Part shown: in pieces, positions 50,513 to 60,394 of the stretch
Numbering within the stretch: position 1 is the stretch's first letter
Layout: the number at the start of each line of letters is the position of its first letter
NCBI GenBank assembly: GCA_012839295.1
Contig: DUNO01000066.1
Span: 124,001 to 188,000 of the forward strand
Direction of reading: 5' to 3'
Source: Clostridiales bacterium
Lineage (GTDB): Bacteria > Bacillota > Clostridia > Lachnospirales > Lachnospiraceae
DNA: 64,000 nucleotides
Translations under genes and position numbers: made by a program
Notes under the pieces: generated by a model
The model's input: the letters and a program-made list of their open reading frames with translations, nothing else
Databases searched by the model: none
What the model was told of the DNA's origin: nothing

Positions 50513-51526
50513 ATGATTATCGTAATGAAGCCTAAGGCAAAAGCAGAATCCATTGAGAAAGTCAAAAGCTTAATTGAGTCCAATGGATTGGATGCACATA
50601 TTTCAGCTGGTAAAGAAGTAACCATCATCGGCGTTGTAGGAGATAAATCCAGGCTCCAGGACCAGAACCTGGAGATCTTTGAAGATGTAGATAAAATCGT
50701 ATCTGTAACAGAAACCTATAAATTAGCTAACAGGAAGTTCCATCCGGAACCCTCCAGGATTAAGGTAGGCAACGTAACTATCGGAGGAGGCTCCTTAGTC
50801 ATCATGTCAGGCCCCTGCGCCGTTGAAAGCAAGGAGCAGCTGCTCGCTACGGCACATGCCATTAAAAAGGCAGGAGCCCAGATACTGAGGGGCGGGGCTT
50901 ACAAGCCGAGAACCTCCCCCTATGCCTTCCAGGGTCTTGAGGAAGAGGGTCTGCAGTATATGAAGGAAGCCCGGGAAGAGACGGGACTGCCCGTCATTTG
51001 TGAGGTAACCAGCCTGGAGGCAATTGAGACGGCTGTTAAATATGTTGACATGCTCCAGATTGGTGCGAGAAACATGCAGAATTTTTACTTATTAAAGGAG
51101 GCCGGAAAATCCGGGCTGCCTGTTCTATTAAAAAGAGGCCTTTCCGCTACCATTGATGAATGGCTGAACGCCTCGGAATACATCCTTGCGGAGGGGAACC
51201 CCAATGTAGTTCTTTGCGAACGCGGTATCCGCACCTTTGAGACAGCAACCAGGAATACCCTGGATATCAGCGCTGTTCCGGTAATTAAGGAAAAGAGCCA
51301 TCTTCCGGTCATTGTGGATCCAAGCCATGCAACCGGGGTCCGTGCCTACGTAAAGCCCCTTGCCATGGGTGCCGTTGCCGTCGGTGCGGATGGCCTTATG
51401 ATCGAAACACATCCAAACCCGTCGACCGCATTATCCGACGGACCCCAGTCCCTGAACTTTGACCAGTTTGATGCACTGCTTCAGGAGCTGGCCCCTTTGG
51501 TTTCACTTATGGGCAAGACCCTTTAG
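50513..51526 (+). CDS. aroF: 3-deoxy-7-phosphoheptulonate synthase (DAHP synthase)
   Basis: The product (337 residues from the chosen start) makes DAHP from phosphoenolpyruvate and erythrose-4-phosphate, the first step of aromatic amino acid synthesis. It has the small N-terminal ferredoxin-like domain (about 1-67) of type Ib enzymes. The barrel follows, with IMSGPCAVES (near 98), RGGAYKPRTSPYAFQG (near 127), VLLKRGLSATIDEWL and VIVDPSHATG (near 265). The frame is open to the promoter, but AAAGGA before the ATG at 50,513 and the conserved MIIVMK start decide the N-terminus. First gene of aroF-tyrA-aroA. Confidence 0.95.
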   Translation: MIIVMKPKAKAESIEKVKSLIESNGLDAHISAGKEVTIIGVVGDKSRLQDQNLEIFEDVDKIVSVTETYKLANRKFHPEPSRIKVGNVTIGGGSLVIMSGPCAVESKEQLLATAHAIKKAGAQILRGGAYKPRTSPYAFQGLEEEGLQYMKEAREETGLPVICEVTSLEAIETAVKYVDMLQIGARNMQNFYLLKEAGKSGLPVLLKRGLSATIDEWLNASEYILAEGNPNVVLCERGIRTFETATRNTLDISAVPVIKEKSHLPVIVDPSHATGVRAYVKPLAMGAVAVGADGLMIETHPNPSTALSDGPQSLNFDQFDALLQELAPLVSLMGKTL

Positions 51527-51638
51527 GAACCGGGCTATATTTATTGATTCAATTGATTATATTTATGAACTTATTTCTAGACTGTAGGGATATAACCAAC
51601 TATAATAAAATTAGGATAGAATGAAACAGGAGGTTTTC

Positions 51639-52775
51639 ATGAAGGATTTTGAGAGTGATTTTAAGGGCAGTTTGAAGATAGGCTTTATCGGCTTTGGTTT
51701 AATCGGAGGCTCCATAGCGAGGGCATTGAAGAATATCAATCCTGATTATTATTTATTCGCCTACGATTATCATAAGGATGAGCCCAGCTTAGACCTTAAG
51801 GCAGCTCTTACGGATGGGGTTCTTAATTCCATCACCTCTACCCTGAGTGAAGACTTCCCGGAATGTGACCTGTTATTTCTATGTGCGCCGGTGTTATCAA
51901 ACATCAATTACCTTAAGCAGCTGAAGCCCCTCCTAAAGCCCACCTGTATCCTGACGGACGTGGGCAGTGTGAAAGGCAACATCCATGCTGCTGTGGAGGA
52001 GCTTGGCCTTACAAAGCAATTCATCGGCGGCCATCCAATGACCGGCTCGGAGAAGACCGGCTATCTGAACTCCTATGCCCTATTGCTGGAAAATGCTTAC
52101 TACATCCTTACACCTACCAGGGATGTTCCTTCCGCCATGGTGGATTTCCTGTTTGGGCTGGTGAAAAAGCTGGGCTCCATACCGATCCTTCTGGATGCGA
52201 AGGAGCATGATGGGATAACCGCCGCCATCAGCCATGTCCCCCATATTATTGCCGCACAGCTGGTCAACTTTGTCCGTGATTGTGACGGTGAGGCAGAAAG
52301 AATGCGTGAGCTGGCTGCCGGTGGCTTTAAGGATATCACCCGCATTGCCTCCTCCTCCCCCGTCATGTGGCAGAACATCTGCTTAACCAATTCCGGGCAA
52401 ATCAAAGGGCTGTTAGACCGTTACATAGCTTCGCTCCAAACTGCCTCGGAGGCGCTTGACAATATGGACGGGGATTATCTGTACCACATGTTTGACACTG
52501 CCGGGGAATACCGCAGCGCGATTCCGAATAAGTCCACCGGTATGATAAAGAAGCTTTTTGAAATTTATCTGGATATCGTAGACGAAGCCGGTGCCATCGC
52601 AACCATCGCCACGCTTCTGGCAAGTAACCAGATCAGCATCAAGAACATAGGGATCATCCATAACCGTGAATTCGAGGAAGGTGTACTGCGGATCGAATTC
52701 TATGATGAACGGGCACAGGACAAGGCAGTTACCCTGCTAAAAAGATACAATTACCGTATCTATGAGAGAACGTAA
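51639..52775 (+). CDS. tyrA: Prephenate dehydrogenase TyrA with C-terminal ACT domain
   Basis: The product (378 residues from the chosen start) has the NAD-binding GFIGFGLIGGSIARAL (near 13-28), the active-site segment GGHPMTGSEKTGY (near 135), and HDGITAAISHVPHIIAAQL. A C-terminal ACT-like domain (about 300-378, EAGAIATIATLLASNQISIKNIGIIHNRE) is probably for tyrosine feedback. It oxidises prephenate to 4-hydroxyphenylpyruvate. AGGAGG five bases before the ATG at 51,639 sets the start. Between aroF and aroA. Confidence 0.93.
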   Translation: MKDFESDFKGSLKIGFIGFGLIGGSIARALKNINPDYYLFAYDYHKDEPSLDLKAALTDGVLNSITSTLSEDFPECDLLFLCAPVLSNINYLKQLKPLLKPTCILTDVGSVKGNIHAAVEELGLTKQFIGGHPMTGSEKTGYLNSYALLLENAYYILTPTRDVPSAMVDFLFGLVKKLGSIPILLDAKEHDGITAAISHVPHIIAAQLVNFVRDCDGEAERMRELAAGGFKDITRIASSSPVMWQNICLTNSGQIKGLLDRYIASLQTASEALDNMDGDYLYHMFDTAGEYRSAIPNKSTGMIKKLFEIYLDIVDEAGAIATIATLLASNQISIKNIGIIHNREFEEGVLRIEFYDERAQDKAVTLLKRYNYRIYERT

Positions 52776-52851
52776 GAGAAAATTAGGCTGAAACGGGAAA
52801 ACCATTTTAATAAGCAAAAAAATTGTAAACCATCATAAGGAGATAATACCC

Positions 52852-54150
52852 ATGAATTTTTATAAAAAAGGCCCTCTGAAGGGGATTGTGACCATACCGG
52901 GCGATAAATCTGTCTCCCATCGCGGGGTCATGTTCGGCGCTTTGGCAAAGGGTACCACAGAGGTCACCAACTTCCTCCAGGGCGCCGACTGCCTGTCCAC
53001 CATCCAGTGCTTTAAGCAGATGGGCATTGAGATCATAAATAACCCCGCTTCAGATTCCGTCATTATCCACGGAAAAGGCCTCCATGGGCTGACAAAGCCT
53101 GCCGGCCTCCTTGACGTGGGCAACAGCGGAACCACGCTGCGCCTAATCTCAGGCATATTGAGCGGCCAGACCTTCGCCACCTCCTTAAACGGGGATGCCT
53201 CCATCCAAAAAAGACCTATGAACCGCATTATAGCTCCACTGTCCATGATGGGTGCCCATATTACAAGCCTGGGGGAAAACGGCTGTGCTCCCCTGGCAAT
53301 CAACCATTCGGGAGAAAGAACTGCCAGGCTGAAGGGTATCCATTACCATTCACCGGTGGCCTCCGCCCAAATCAAATCCTGCGTGTTGCTGGCGGGAATG
53401 TATGCGGATGGGGAAACCTCCGTAACCGAACCCACTCTTTCCAGGAACCATACGGAGCTCATGCTGTCGCAGTTTGGCGCCAGGATCAGCTCCCAGGGAA
53501 CTACGGCAACCATCCAGCCGGATCCGGACCTGTTGGGCCAGAAAATAAAGGTTCCCGGTGACATCTCCTCCGCAGCCTACTTTATTGCTGCGGGATTAAT
53601 CGTCCCTGGCTCCGAGATCCTTATTAAGAATGTTGGCATCAACCCCACAAGGGACGGCATTCTCCGGGTATGCAGGCAGATGGGTGCAGACATTACGCTG
53701 GAAAATGTTATTGATACCGGCGGCGAGCCCATGGCCGACCTTCTTGTAAGACATAGCGAATTAAAGGGTGTTGAAATTGGCGGTGACATCATCCCTACCC
53801 TGATCGATGAAATACCAGTCCTTGCAGTATTAGCCTGCCTGGCAAAGGGCAAGACCATCATCAGGGACGCCGCAGAGCTTAAGGTGAAGGAATCCAACCG
53901 CATCGATATGATGGCCGATAACCTTTCACGGATGGGTGCGGATATCAGGGCAACCGACGACGGCATGGTCATCAATGGGGGCAAGCCCCTCCATGGCGCC
54001 ACCATCGAAAGCAAAGCCGACCACCGCATCGCCATGACCTTTGCCATCGCCAGCTTAATTGCCGAAGGGGAAACCCTGATCCGGGAAGCAGAATGTGTCA
54101 CTGTCTCCTATCCGAATTTCCATTCCGATTTAAGTGCCCTGTGTAAATAA
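52852..54150 (+). CDS. aroA: 3-phosphoshikimate 1-carboxyvinyltransferase (EPSP synthase)
   Basis: The 432-residue product is EPSP synthase, joining shikimate-3-phosphate and phosphoenolpyruvate. Markers are GDKSVSHRGVMFGALAKGTTEV (near 17-38), LDVGNSGTTLRLISGIL (near 86-102), DGDASI-type RPMNRI, and the C-terminal KVKESNRIDMMADNLSRMGA and DHRIAMTFAIASL (near 383-395). The conserved glycine and alanine of the NSGTT loop are of class II-like sequence. AAGGAG precedes the ATG. Last gene of the operon, followed by a large inverted-repeat terminator. Confidence 0.96.
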   Translation: MNFYKKGPLKGIVTIPGDKSVSHRGVMFGALAKGTTEVTNFLQGADCLSTIQCFKQMGIEIINNPASDSVIIHGKGLHGLTKPAGLLDVGNSGTTLRLISGILSGQTFATSLNGDASIQKRPMNRIIAPLSMMGAHITSLGENGCAPLAINHSGERTARLKGIHYHSPVASAQIKSCVLLAGMYADGETSVTEPTLSRNHTELMLSQFGARISSQGTTATIQPDPDLLGQKIKVPGDISSAAYFIAAGLIVPGSEILIKNVGINPTRDGILRVCRQMGADITLENVIDTGGEPMADLLVRHSELKGVEIGGDIIPTLIDEIPVLAVLACLAKGKTIIRDAAELKVKESNRIDMMADNLSRMGADIRATDDGMVINGGKPLHGATIESKADHRIAMTFAIASLIAEGETLIREAECVTVSYPNFHSDLSALCK

Positions 54151-54186
54151 GCAGACTAATCCAGCAATGGCCGCCTGCCACAAAGA

Positions 54187-54291
54187 AAAGCCCGGAGTTC
54201 AGCATAAACCGTTTTCTGTCCATAAGCCTAAAAGAATGCCTTTTATTCCATAAGCTTATATCAAAACGTTTATCATGAAACTCCGGGCTTT
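54187..54291. terminator. Long-range inverted repeat between convergent operons
   Basis: AAAGCCCGGAGTT (54187-54199) pairs with AACTCCGGGCTTT (54279-54291), followed by TATAT. The 79-base loop carries a further short pairing, CATAAAC with GTTTATC. It sits between aroA and the NamZ-like gene and probably ends transcription both ways. Confidence 0.65.
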
Positions 54292-54378
54292 ATATCACCC
54301 CTCGGATACACCTCCCTCGACCCGTTTCCTGCCATTTAAAAATCCCCATCCGCCATTTGTGGGTGGTAATATCCGCAG

Positions 54379-55521
54379 CTAATAGAGGTGATATTGTATT
54401 TTTCTTTTCTTAAACTCTTCCTCCTCAAGCTGCCATTCCTTATATAAATTATCCGCAGCAAAATCATGGGTTCGTACATAATCGCTGCCTGTATTGTAAT
54501 CTATCATCGGCTTCCCCTTAGGGGAATAGGGCTCCATATAGGAGAATTGTTTTCCTGACAGCCTCTTCACTTCCTCCAGCAGGTATAAACCTGTTTTCAC
54601 GCTGCGGAAGCTTCTCCGGTCCGTCACATGCAGCTGTACTCCTTTACACAGAACATTCGCATGTTTGGAGAAGGTAGGTGTAAAATAAACCGGGCGGAAC
54701 AGGATGCCCTCCAAGCCGCGTTCGTTCATACGCTGTGCCAGGCAATCGGGATCCAGCCAGGGCGCACCGACCAATTCAAAGGGCTTTGTTGTTCCCCTCC
54801 CCTCCGAGAGGTTGGTTCCCTCAAAGATGCAGGTTCCGTTATAAACCACCGCGGTATCCACGGTGGGCATGTTCGGTGACGGCATAATCCAGAATAGTCC
54901 GGTATCCTCATAATACATCTGCCGGGTCCATCCGAGCATCGGTATCACCTTAAGGTCGCAGGGGATATCAAATTCCTTTTGAAAAAAGCATGCGGTTTCT
55001 CCGATGGTTAACCCATACCGATATGGGATCGGATGCAGCCCCACGAAGGAGGTAAAGCCCTCCCGGATTAGGTTTCCCTCCACCGCTTCACCGCCGATGG
55101 GATTTGGCCTGTCAAAGACGAGAAAGGTCACCCCGTATTCCGCACAGGCCTGCATACAATAAGACATGGTATACAGGTACGTATACAGCCTGGAGCCGAC
55201 ATCCTGAAGATCAACGGCCAATACATCCAGATCTGCCAGCAGCTCCCGGGAAGGCTTTTTGTTCTTCCCATAGAGGGAATACACCGGCAGCTCTGTTTTG
55301 CCATCCACGTAATATCCGACCGTCTCCCCAGCCTGGATATCTCCCCTGACGCCATGCTCCGGTGAAAACAGCTTCACCAGCTTTACTTCCTTTCGCAATA
55401 TATCAATGGTACTGTTAAGCCTGCTGTCTACTCCTGTCGGGTTCGTGATTAAACCCACCCGTTTTCCCTCCAGGAAAGTGCTCCACGCCCCATGATTTTC
55501 TATTCCGGGCTTTACCTTACC
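54379..55521 (-). CDS. namZ: Exo-beta-N-acetylmuramidase NamZ-like (DUF1343)
   Basis: The product (380 residues from the chosen start) matches DUF1343/GH171. Characteristic segments are GKRVGLITNPTGVD (near 19-32), LFSPEHGVRGDIQAGETVGYYVD (near 49-71), DLQDVGSRLYTYLYTM, DRPNPIGG, and VYNGTCIFEGTNLSEGRGTTKPFE (near 215-238). NamZ releases MurNAc from the non-reducing end of peptidoglycan fragments. The frame shows no signal peptide, so the substrate is probably imported fragments. GGAGG eight bases before the ATG at 55,521 fixes the start. First enzyme position in the salvage cluster, all on the minus strand. Confidence 0.88.
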   Translation of the reverse strand, partial: GKVKPGIENHGAWSTFLEGKRVGLITNPTGVDSRLNSTIDILRKEVKLVKLFSPEHGVRGDIQAGETVGYYVDGKTELPVYSLYGKNKKPSRELLADLDVLAVDLQDVGSRLYTYLYTMSYCMQACAEYGVTFLVFDRPNPIGGEAVEGNLIREGFTSFVGLHPIPYRYGLTIGETACFFQKEFDIPCDLKVIPMLGWTRQMYYEDTGLFWIMPSPNMPTVDTAVVYNGTCIFEGTNLSEGRGTTKPFELVGAPWLDPDCLAQRMNERGLEGILFRPVYFTPTFSKHANVLCKGVQLHVTDRRSFRSVKTGLYLLEEVKRLSGKQFSYMEPYSPKGKPMIDYNTGSDYVRTHDFAADNLYKEWQLEEEEFKKRKIQYHLY

Positions 55522-55696
55522 CATTACTGCCACCTCCACGCTCTCCATCCTGCTTCTTCATATTAAGATTAATGATATTAATTAATACTTAATTAATATT
55601 AATTGTCCCGCCGTACTTTGAATAACTTCCAACTTCCTCCATAAACCTTCTTATTACCGTTTATTCAACTGTCTGCTTATTATCTTATTCTGTCAA

Positions 55697-57256
55697 TTAC
55701 GGCTTCACCAATTCCACAGGAAGCTTACCGCTTGCCTCGACTTCATTCCTGATAACCTCTGCCAGGGCATCAAATACAGGGATATTGTATTCATAGGCAG
55801 CAATTTTATGGATATCCTTCCTTAGCAGGGCGGCATCATAGGGATTGCGCAGGGTAACCGCCAGCAGCTCATGACCCGCCTGGCGAATCTCATTAGCCAG
55901 GGCGATCTGCCCCAGGTTCAAATGTCCGTTATATAAGCCGTAGATCACATTACTGCCATGCCCGATTCCCGACAGTATCCCCCGGATGTCCTCCTCACCT
56001 GGATTGACCGGAACATCAAGGTACCTGCAGTGAAGCTTCTCTGCCATATACCTTGCAAAATGCAGCCCCTGGTCTACCGCACTGTTAGCCAGAGTGGACC
56101 GGTAAGCATAGCTTCCTATAATAACCGTATCCTCCGTAATCCCCGGCAGCTCTTTCTCCGTTATCTTTGTAATTCCCCGATGAATTATCTCCCTGATCAT
56201 ATTTTTATGCTCCCGGCTCCCGATGCAGCTGGTTTCATCCTTAGAATAATCAATTCGGTATCTTTCCTTAAACTTCAAAATATTTTCAACCGCCCGGTTA
56301 ATTATCTCCATGGATATTTCCCCGGCATCCACCGCTGCCTCGAGCTTGTGAACTGCTTCGATTACCAGCGAGGGCGTATGGGAAATGCAAAGCAGCTGTG
56401 CCCCCGCTTTTACCGCTTCTACTGCTCCCTGGGCGGTTCCATAGAAGGTCTTAATGGCTGACATCTCCAGGCAGTCTGTGATAATGATGCCTTCAAATCC
56501 CAGCTTCTCCCGCAATACGCCGGTTAAAACGGCCTTTGACATCGTCGCCGGCTTTTTCTCCGGCTCCAGCTTCGGGAACAGGATATGGGAGGTCATGACA
56601 CAGGGCGCTCCCTGGCGGATCGCACTCCGGAAGGGAATCAATTCACCTGCCATCAGTTCCTCCAGATCCTTTTCTACCACCGGCAGTCCCAGATGGCTGT
56701 CCACTGCCGTATCCCCATGCCCGGGAAAATGCTTTACGGTAGCCATGACACCGGCATGGAGGAGCCCCTTCATCATATGGCATCCATACTCTTCCACCAT
56801 ATGGGGGTCGTTCGAATAGGATCTTACGCCAATCACCGGATTATCCGGGTTCGAATTCACATCCAGCACCGGAGCAAGATCCATATTGATTCCCAGCGCT
56901 TTTAATTCTTCTCCGGTTATTCTTCCCGCCTGGTAAGCATACTCCTTATTCCCGGCGGCTCCAATCAGCATGGCCCCTGGTACATTGCAGGCCTGCTCCG
57001 GCAGCCGGGTAACCACACCGCCTTCCTGGTCAACGGAGATAAACGCGGGATATCCTGTGCTTTTCTCTATCCTTTGGTGAAGCTCCCTGCAATTTTTGCG
57101 TATCTGCTCCACACTAAGAAGGTTATAGGAGAAAAAGATAATATTTGCCACTTTATATTCTTCAATTAATTTTATAATATCCGGGGAAGGTTCAGCCGTC
57201 GGATACCCCGTCATTATCATTTGACCAATTTTCTCTCTGAGATTCATATTTTTCAT
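55697..57256 (-). CDS. nagZ: Beta-N-acetylhexosaminidase NagZ-like (GH3)
   Basis: The product (519 residues from the chosen start) is a GH3 enzyme with the NagZ motif KHFPGHGDTAVDSH (about 175-188), containing the His/Asp dyad, and the nucleophile Asp in IITDCLEMSAI (near 261). A C-terminal domain (about 345-519) is present, as in two-domain Gram-positive NagZ. No signal peptide. It removes GlcNAc from MurNAc-containing saccharides. The ATG at 57,256 has GGAGG six bases upstream; the ATG two codons earlier overlaps that site. Confidence 0.92.
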   Translation of the reverse strand: MKNMNLREKIGQMIMTGYPTAEPSPDIIKLIEEYKVANIIFFSYNLLSVEQIRKNCRELHQRIEKSTGYPAFISVDQEGGVVTRLPEQACNVPGAMLIGAAGNKEYAYQAGRITGEELKALGINMDLAPVLDVNSNPDNPVIGVRSYSNDPHMVEEYGCHMMKGLLHAGVMATVKHFPGHGDTAVDSHLGLPVVEKDLEELMAGELIPFRSAIRQGAPCVMTSHILFPKLEPEKKPATMSKAVLTGVLREKLGFEGIIITDCLEMSAIKTFYGTAQGAVEAVKAGAQLLCISHTPSLVIEAVHKLEAAVDAGEISMEIINRAVENILKFKERYRIDYSKDETSCIGSREHKNMIREIIHRGITKITEKELPGITEDTVIIGSYAYRSTLANSAVDQGLHFARYMAEKLHCRYLDVPVNPGEEDIRGILSGIGHGSNVIYGLYNGHLNLGQIALANEIRQAGHELLAVTLRNPYDAALLRKDIHKIAAYEYNIPVFDALAEVIRNEVEASGKLPVELVKP

Positions 57257-57283
57257 TTCCATCCTCCAAATGACCCCACTTAT

Positions 57284-57985
57284 CTACAGCCCTTCCTGTA
57301 TCACCCGGTAGGTCTCCTCCGGTATCATAAAGGTCTCCGCCCTGCCCTTTCTGCACTCAATTCCACGGACGCGGCTCAGATGGTCATAATATTCCAGATA
57401 GGGGAAGGAGGTGCTGCCCGTAACAAACCAATGGGTTGCTACCGCTTTTTTCCACAGCTCATAGCCCTGTGTCGTATCGATATAAAGATAGGGCTTATAA
57501 CCAACGGCATCCTCCCAGTTCTCCGCATAATATAGGCGGCCTGCAAAATGGGGCGCATCTGCCCTTTCAAAGCCTCCTAAAGCCGCATAATACCGGGCAT
57601 CCGTTACAATCTTATGGGTATTGTTATGATCCTTATGCATAGCGCTCTTATAATGGGTAATCAGAATATTTGGCCGTACTTTACGTATGACATCGCAGAC
57701 CTGCATCCGTACCTCATCAGTATCCGGCAATTCACCGTCCGGATAGTCAAATACAATGGCCTCACCGTTTAAAAGCCCGGCAAAAGCCTGTGCTTCTTCT
57801 ACCTTCTGTCTCCGGTAATCTGCGATATCCCTTCCCTTTGGCGCTCCCTTTTCACCTGCGGTTAATGCCAGCGTAACAATGTGGGCTCCTTCCAGGGCAT
57901 GCTTTGCCAGTGCCATCCCTGCGGTTAGCTCCATATCACCAACGTGTCCCCCGACAGCCAGAACTGTCAATTTTTCTCTGTCCAT
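57284..57985 (-). CDS. PIG-L/LmbE family deacetylase
   Basis: The product (233 residues from the chosen start) has the LmbE-like fold. The zinc site is slightly altered: VGGHVGDMELTAG replaces the usual AHPDDE, followed by ITHYKSAMHKDHNNTHKIVTDA (near 108-129) with the second His-Asp pair. Family members remove acetyl groups from GlcNAc-type sugars. Its position between NagZ and a GNAT acetyltransferase suggests action on an amino sugar from wall turnover. The start at 57,985 is supported by an AGG eight bases upstream. Specific substrate unknown. Confidence 0.82.
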   Translation of the reverse strand: MDREKLTVLAVGGHVGDMELTAGMALAKHALEGAHIVTLALTAGEKGAPKGRDIADYRRQKVEEAQAFAGLLNGEAIVFDYPDGELPDTDEVRMQVCDVIRKVRPNILITHYKSAMHKDHNNTHKIVTDARYYAALGGFERADAPHFAGRLYYAENWEDAVGYKPYLYIDTTQGYELWKKAVATHWFVTGSTSFPYLEYYDHLSRVRGIECRKGRAETFMIPEETYRVIQEGL

Positions 57986-58045
57986 AATAATAACCTGCCT
58001 TTCTTCCAACCTGCAAGCCTTGGGCCACAGGCACAAAGTTGCCTC

Positions 58046-59011
58046 CTATATCATTTTCCTCATAATTGCAAATTGCTGTACCGTTACGAAGCCGGCCTGG
58101 CTATATATCTTACCCGCAGGATTCTCCGATCCGGTATATAAGGACATATACTCAGCCCCCGCCCTCTTCTCTTCTTCACAGAGCTTATAGAAAAGTACGG
58201 TACCCAGTCCATGCCCTTCATGCTCCTTCACAACCCCAATTCCTGTAAAATATCCTCTTCCGCTCTTCTGCCTTATGACAGGGCCGGCAAAGCCGACCAC
58301 TTCCCCGTCCTTCGCCGCAATTACTACGGGGATATGCTCCCTGGTAGAATTGAGGATTTCCTTCTCCCATAGGGGATTCTCCAGCCGGGACAGCATCTCG
58401 GCTACCTTACTGTGGCGTTTTTCATCATACAGGGTAACCTCATAATTGGAACGGGCCGCCTTTTCCTCCTTCTCCCGGATGGCTTCCGGAATATGAAATT
58501 CCTCAAGGTTAAGATACATTGCATTCTCCGTGGCACGCTCCACATAGCCAAAGCTTAATAATTCCCGGTACAGCCGGCTGTCCTTAAAAACCCCGGGTGC
58601 ATTGTTATGCTCATGGTGCTGTGTATTCTTAATATACCAGGGAAGCATCATGGGATTAAAGAATAATACCTCCGATTGTGTCTTTCCTGCCTTTATGAAT
58701 GTTTCTTCAATCACACTTAATAACAATTGGTAATTCTCCGTGCTTTCATAGGGCTCTTTTATAACCACGCAGGTAATGTACCCGCTGGTATTGCCCAGGG
58801 GCAGGGAATCTCCCATGCAGCCGCAGGCAAAGCCGGCGATTTCCCCCTTCTCTCTCATAACAAAGGTCTGTTCCGGATTAAAGTAAGGATTCCGGATAAA
58901 GATCTCTGCGAATGATGTCTCGTTCAGTTCTTTGTATCCTATTATGGTTGCAGCTTCATTCCATAAACTGATAATAGCTTTCGCATCTTTTTCCTGATAT
59001 GTTTCTATCAT
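58046..59011 (-). CDS. Two-domain GNAT N-acetyltransferase
   Basis: The product (321 residues from the chosen start) contains two GNAT-like halves. The C-terminal one has the acetyl-CoA loop VVKEHEGHGLGTVLFYKLCEEE (near 271-292) and YSQAGF. The N-terminal one reads ITCVVIKEPYESTENYQLLL, which is degenerate at the acetyl-CoA loop. GGAGG five bases before the ATG at 59,011 sets the start. It lies in the salvage cluster next to the deacetylase, so the two may act on the same amino sugar in opposite directions. Substrate unknown. Confidence 0.8.
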   Translation of the reverse strand: MIETYQEKDAKAIISLWNEAATIIGYKELNETSFAEIFIRNPYFNPEQTFVMREKGEIAGFACGCMGDSLPLGNTSGYITCVVIKEPYESTENYQLLLSVIEETFIKAGKTQSEVLFFNPMMLPWYIKNTQHHEHNNAPGVFKDSRLYRELLSFGYVERATENAMYLNLEEFHIPEAIREKEEKAARSNYEVTLYDEKRHSKVAEMLSRLENPLWEKEILNSTREHIPVVIAAKDGEVVGFAGPVIRQKSGRGYFTGIGVVKEHEGHGLGTVLFYKLCEEEKRAGAEYMSLYTGSENPAGKIYSQAGFVTVQQFAIMRKMI

Positions 59012-59129
59012 AATAACCTCCATTTGCCGCTATAGCTGGAACATACCGATCCAATACGTGGATTAGTTTACCAATTCGGGTCGAGATAAGCTCTGTACTT
59101 TTTGCTCATCCGGTTCTATCTCCCTTTCT

Positions 59130-60323
59130 TTAGCATAAGGATATTTTGCCCATAATAACCGGCCTGTCTGCCCCAGTAACATAGGGAATATTATTACATC
59201 TGCCTGCCATAGTACAGTCTGCCAGCATGGCAAAGGCAATTGCCTCCTTGGCATCACTGCTAAAGCCCAGATCTTCCTGCAATAATACCTGGACATCCAG
59301 TGGCTCCAGCCTTCTGCGGATCATTGAGACCAGGGTGGCATTGTAGCTTCCTCCACCTCCAAGGATCAGCTCCCTTGCGGGATGCTTCGGCAGGATGAAT
59401 CTGCGGTAGGAAGCTTCAATACACCATGCCGTAAAGTCCGTCGCCGTTGCAATTGCATCCTCAAAGGAAATATGCTCTTCCCTTATCTTCTGGTACAGCC
59501 GGTCAATAAAGGCATCGCCAAATAATTCCCTGCCCGTTGACTTCGGCGGCTTCTTATCAAAGTAGTCATTGTCACACAGCCAGACCAGTAAGCCATGGTC
59601 CACCTGACCCTTTGCCGCAATGGCACCGCCGTAATCCATCCCTTTGCCTTGATCCGTAAACCGGGATACTAACCCGTCCATAATCATATTTCCGGGTCCC
59701 GTATCAAAGGCATATACCTCCTGGGCAGCACATCCTGCCGGCAATACCGTAATATTGCCGATTCCCCCGATATTCTGGAGCAGCCTGGTATGGCAGCTGT
59801 CCCGGTATAAAAGATATTCGGTAAAGGGTACCAGCGGCGCTCCCTGGCCGCCTACCGCCATGTCCGCCACCCGGAAATCGCTGACGCAGGGGATGCGGGT
59901 CCGGTTGGCAATCACGGCTCCTTCCCCAATCTGTACGGTATATCCGATGGGAAAGCCATCCTTATTCTCGATCTGGGGATGGTGATATATGGTCTGCCCA
60001 TGGGATCCGATATAATCAATATCCTGGGCTTCCAATCCGGCCTTTTGTATCACCGATATGGCTGCCTGGGCATAAAGCTCTCCTAAGAGGACATTCATAT
60101 ATCCGACCTTGTCAACCGTTGCATATCCAGGATCAAATAATTGAAATATTCCCTGCTTTACATGCTCCGGGAAGGGCTTGTTCTCAAATCCGACCAGACG
60201 GACCGCCGCATCATAGGGATCTCCCTTGATTTCTACCAAGGCTGCATCAATTCCATCAACGGAGGTACCGGACATCAAACCCACCACTCTCCTGATATCC
60301 TTTCCTGCTTTTATGTTATCCAT
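59130..60323 (-). CDS. anmK: Anhydro-N-acetylmuramic acid kinase AnmK
   Basis: The product (397 residues from the chosen start) phosphorylates 1,6-anhydro-MurNAc with ring opening to MurNAc-6-phosphate. Evidence: VVGLMSGTSVDGIDAALVEI (about 13-32), GSHGQTIYHHP (near 115), the conserved DFRVADMAVGGQGAPLVPFTEYLLY (near 150-175), FDTGPGNMIMDGLV, and GGGGSYNATLVSMIRRRL (near 330). The ATG at 60,323 has GGAAGG eight bases upstream. The substrate arises from lytic transglycosylases, so this cell must release anhydro ends. Confidence 0.93.
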   Translation of the reverse strand: MDNIKAGKDIRRVVGLMSGTSVDGIDAALVEIKGDPYDAAVRLVGFENKPFPEHVKQGIFQLFDPGYATVDKVGYMNVLLGELYAQAAISVIQKAGLEAQDIDYIGSHGQTIYHHPQIENKDGFPIGYTVQIGEGAVIANRTRIPCVSDFRVADMAVGGQGAPLVPFTEYLLYRDSCHTRLLQNIGGIGNITVLPAGCAAQEVYAFDTGPGNMIMDGLVSRFTDQGKGMDYGGAIAAKGQVDHGLLVWLCDNDYFDKKPPKSTGRELFGDAFIDRLYQKIREEHISFEDAIATATDFTAWCIEASYRRFILPKHPARELILGGGGSYNATLVSMIRRRLEPLDVQVLLQEDLGFSSDAKEAIAFAMLADCTMAGRCNNIPYVTGADRPVIMGKISLC

Positions 60324-60394
60324 AACACCATCCTTCCAACTCATGTCTGCCGCTGCTTTCTGCCATACGGCTTAAGTCTGCTCTGTTATAATGT

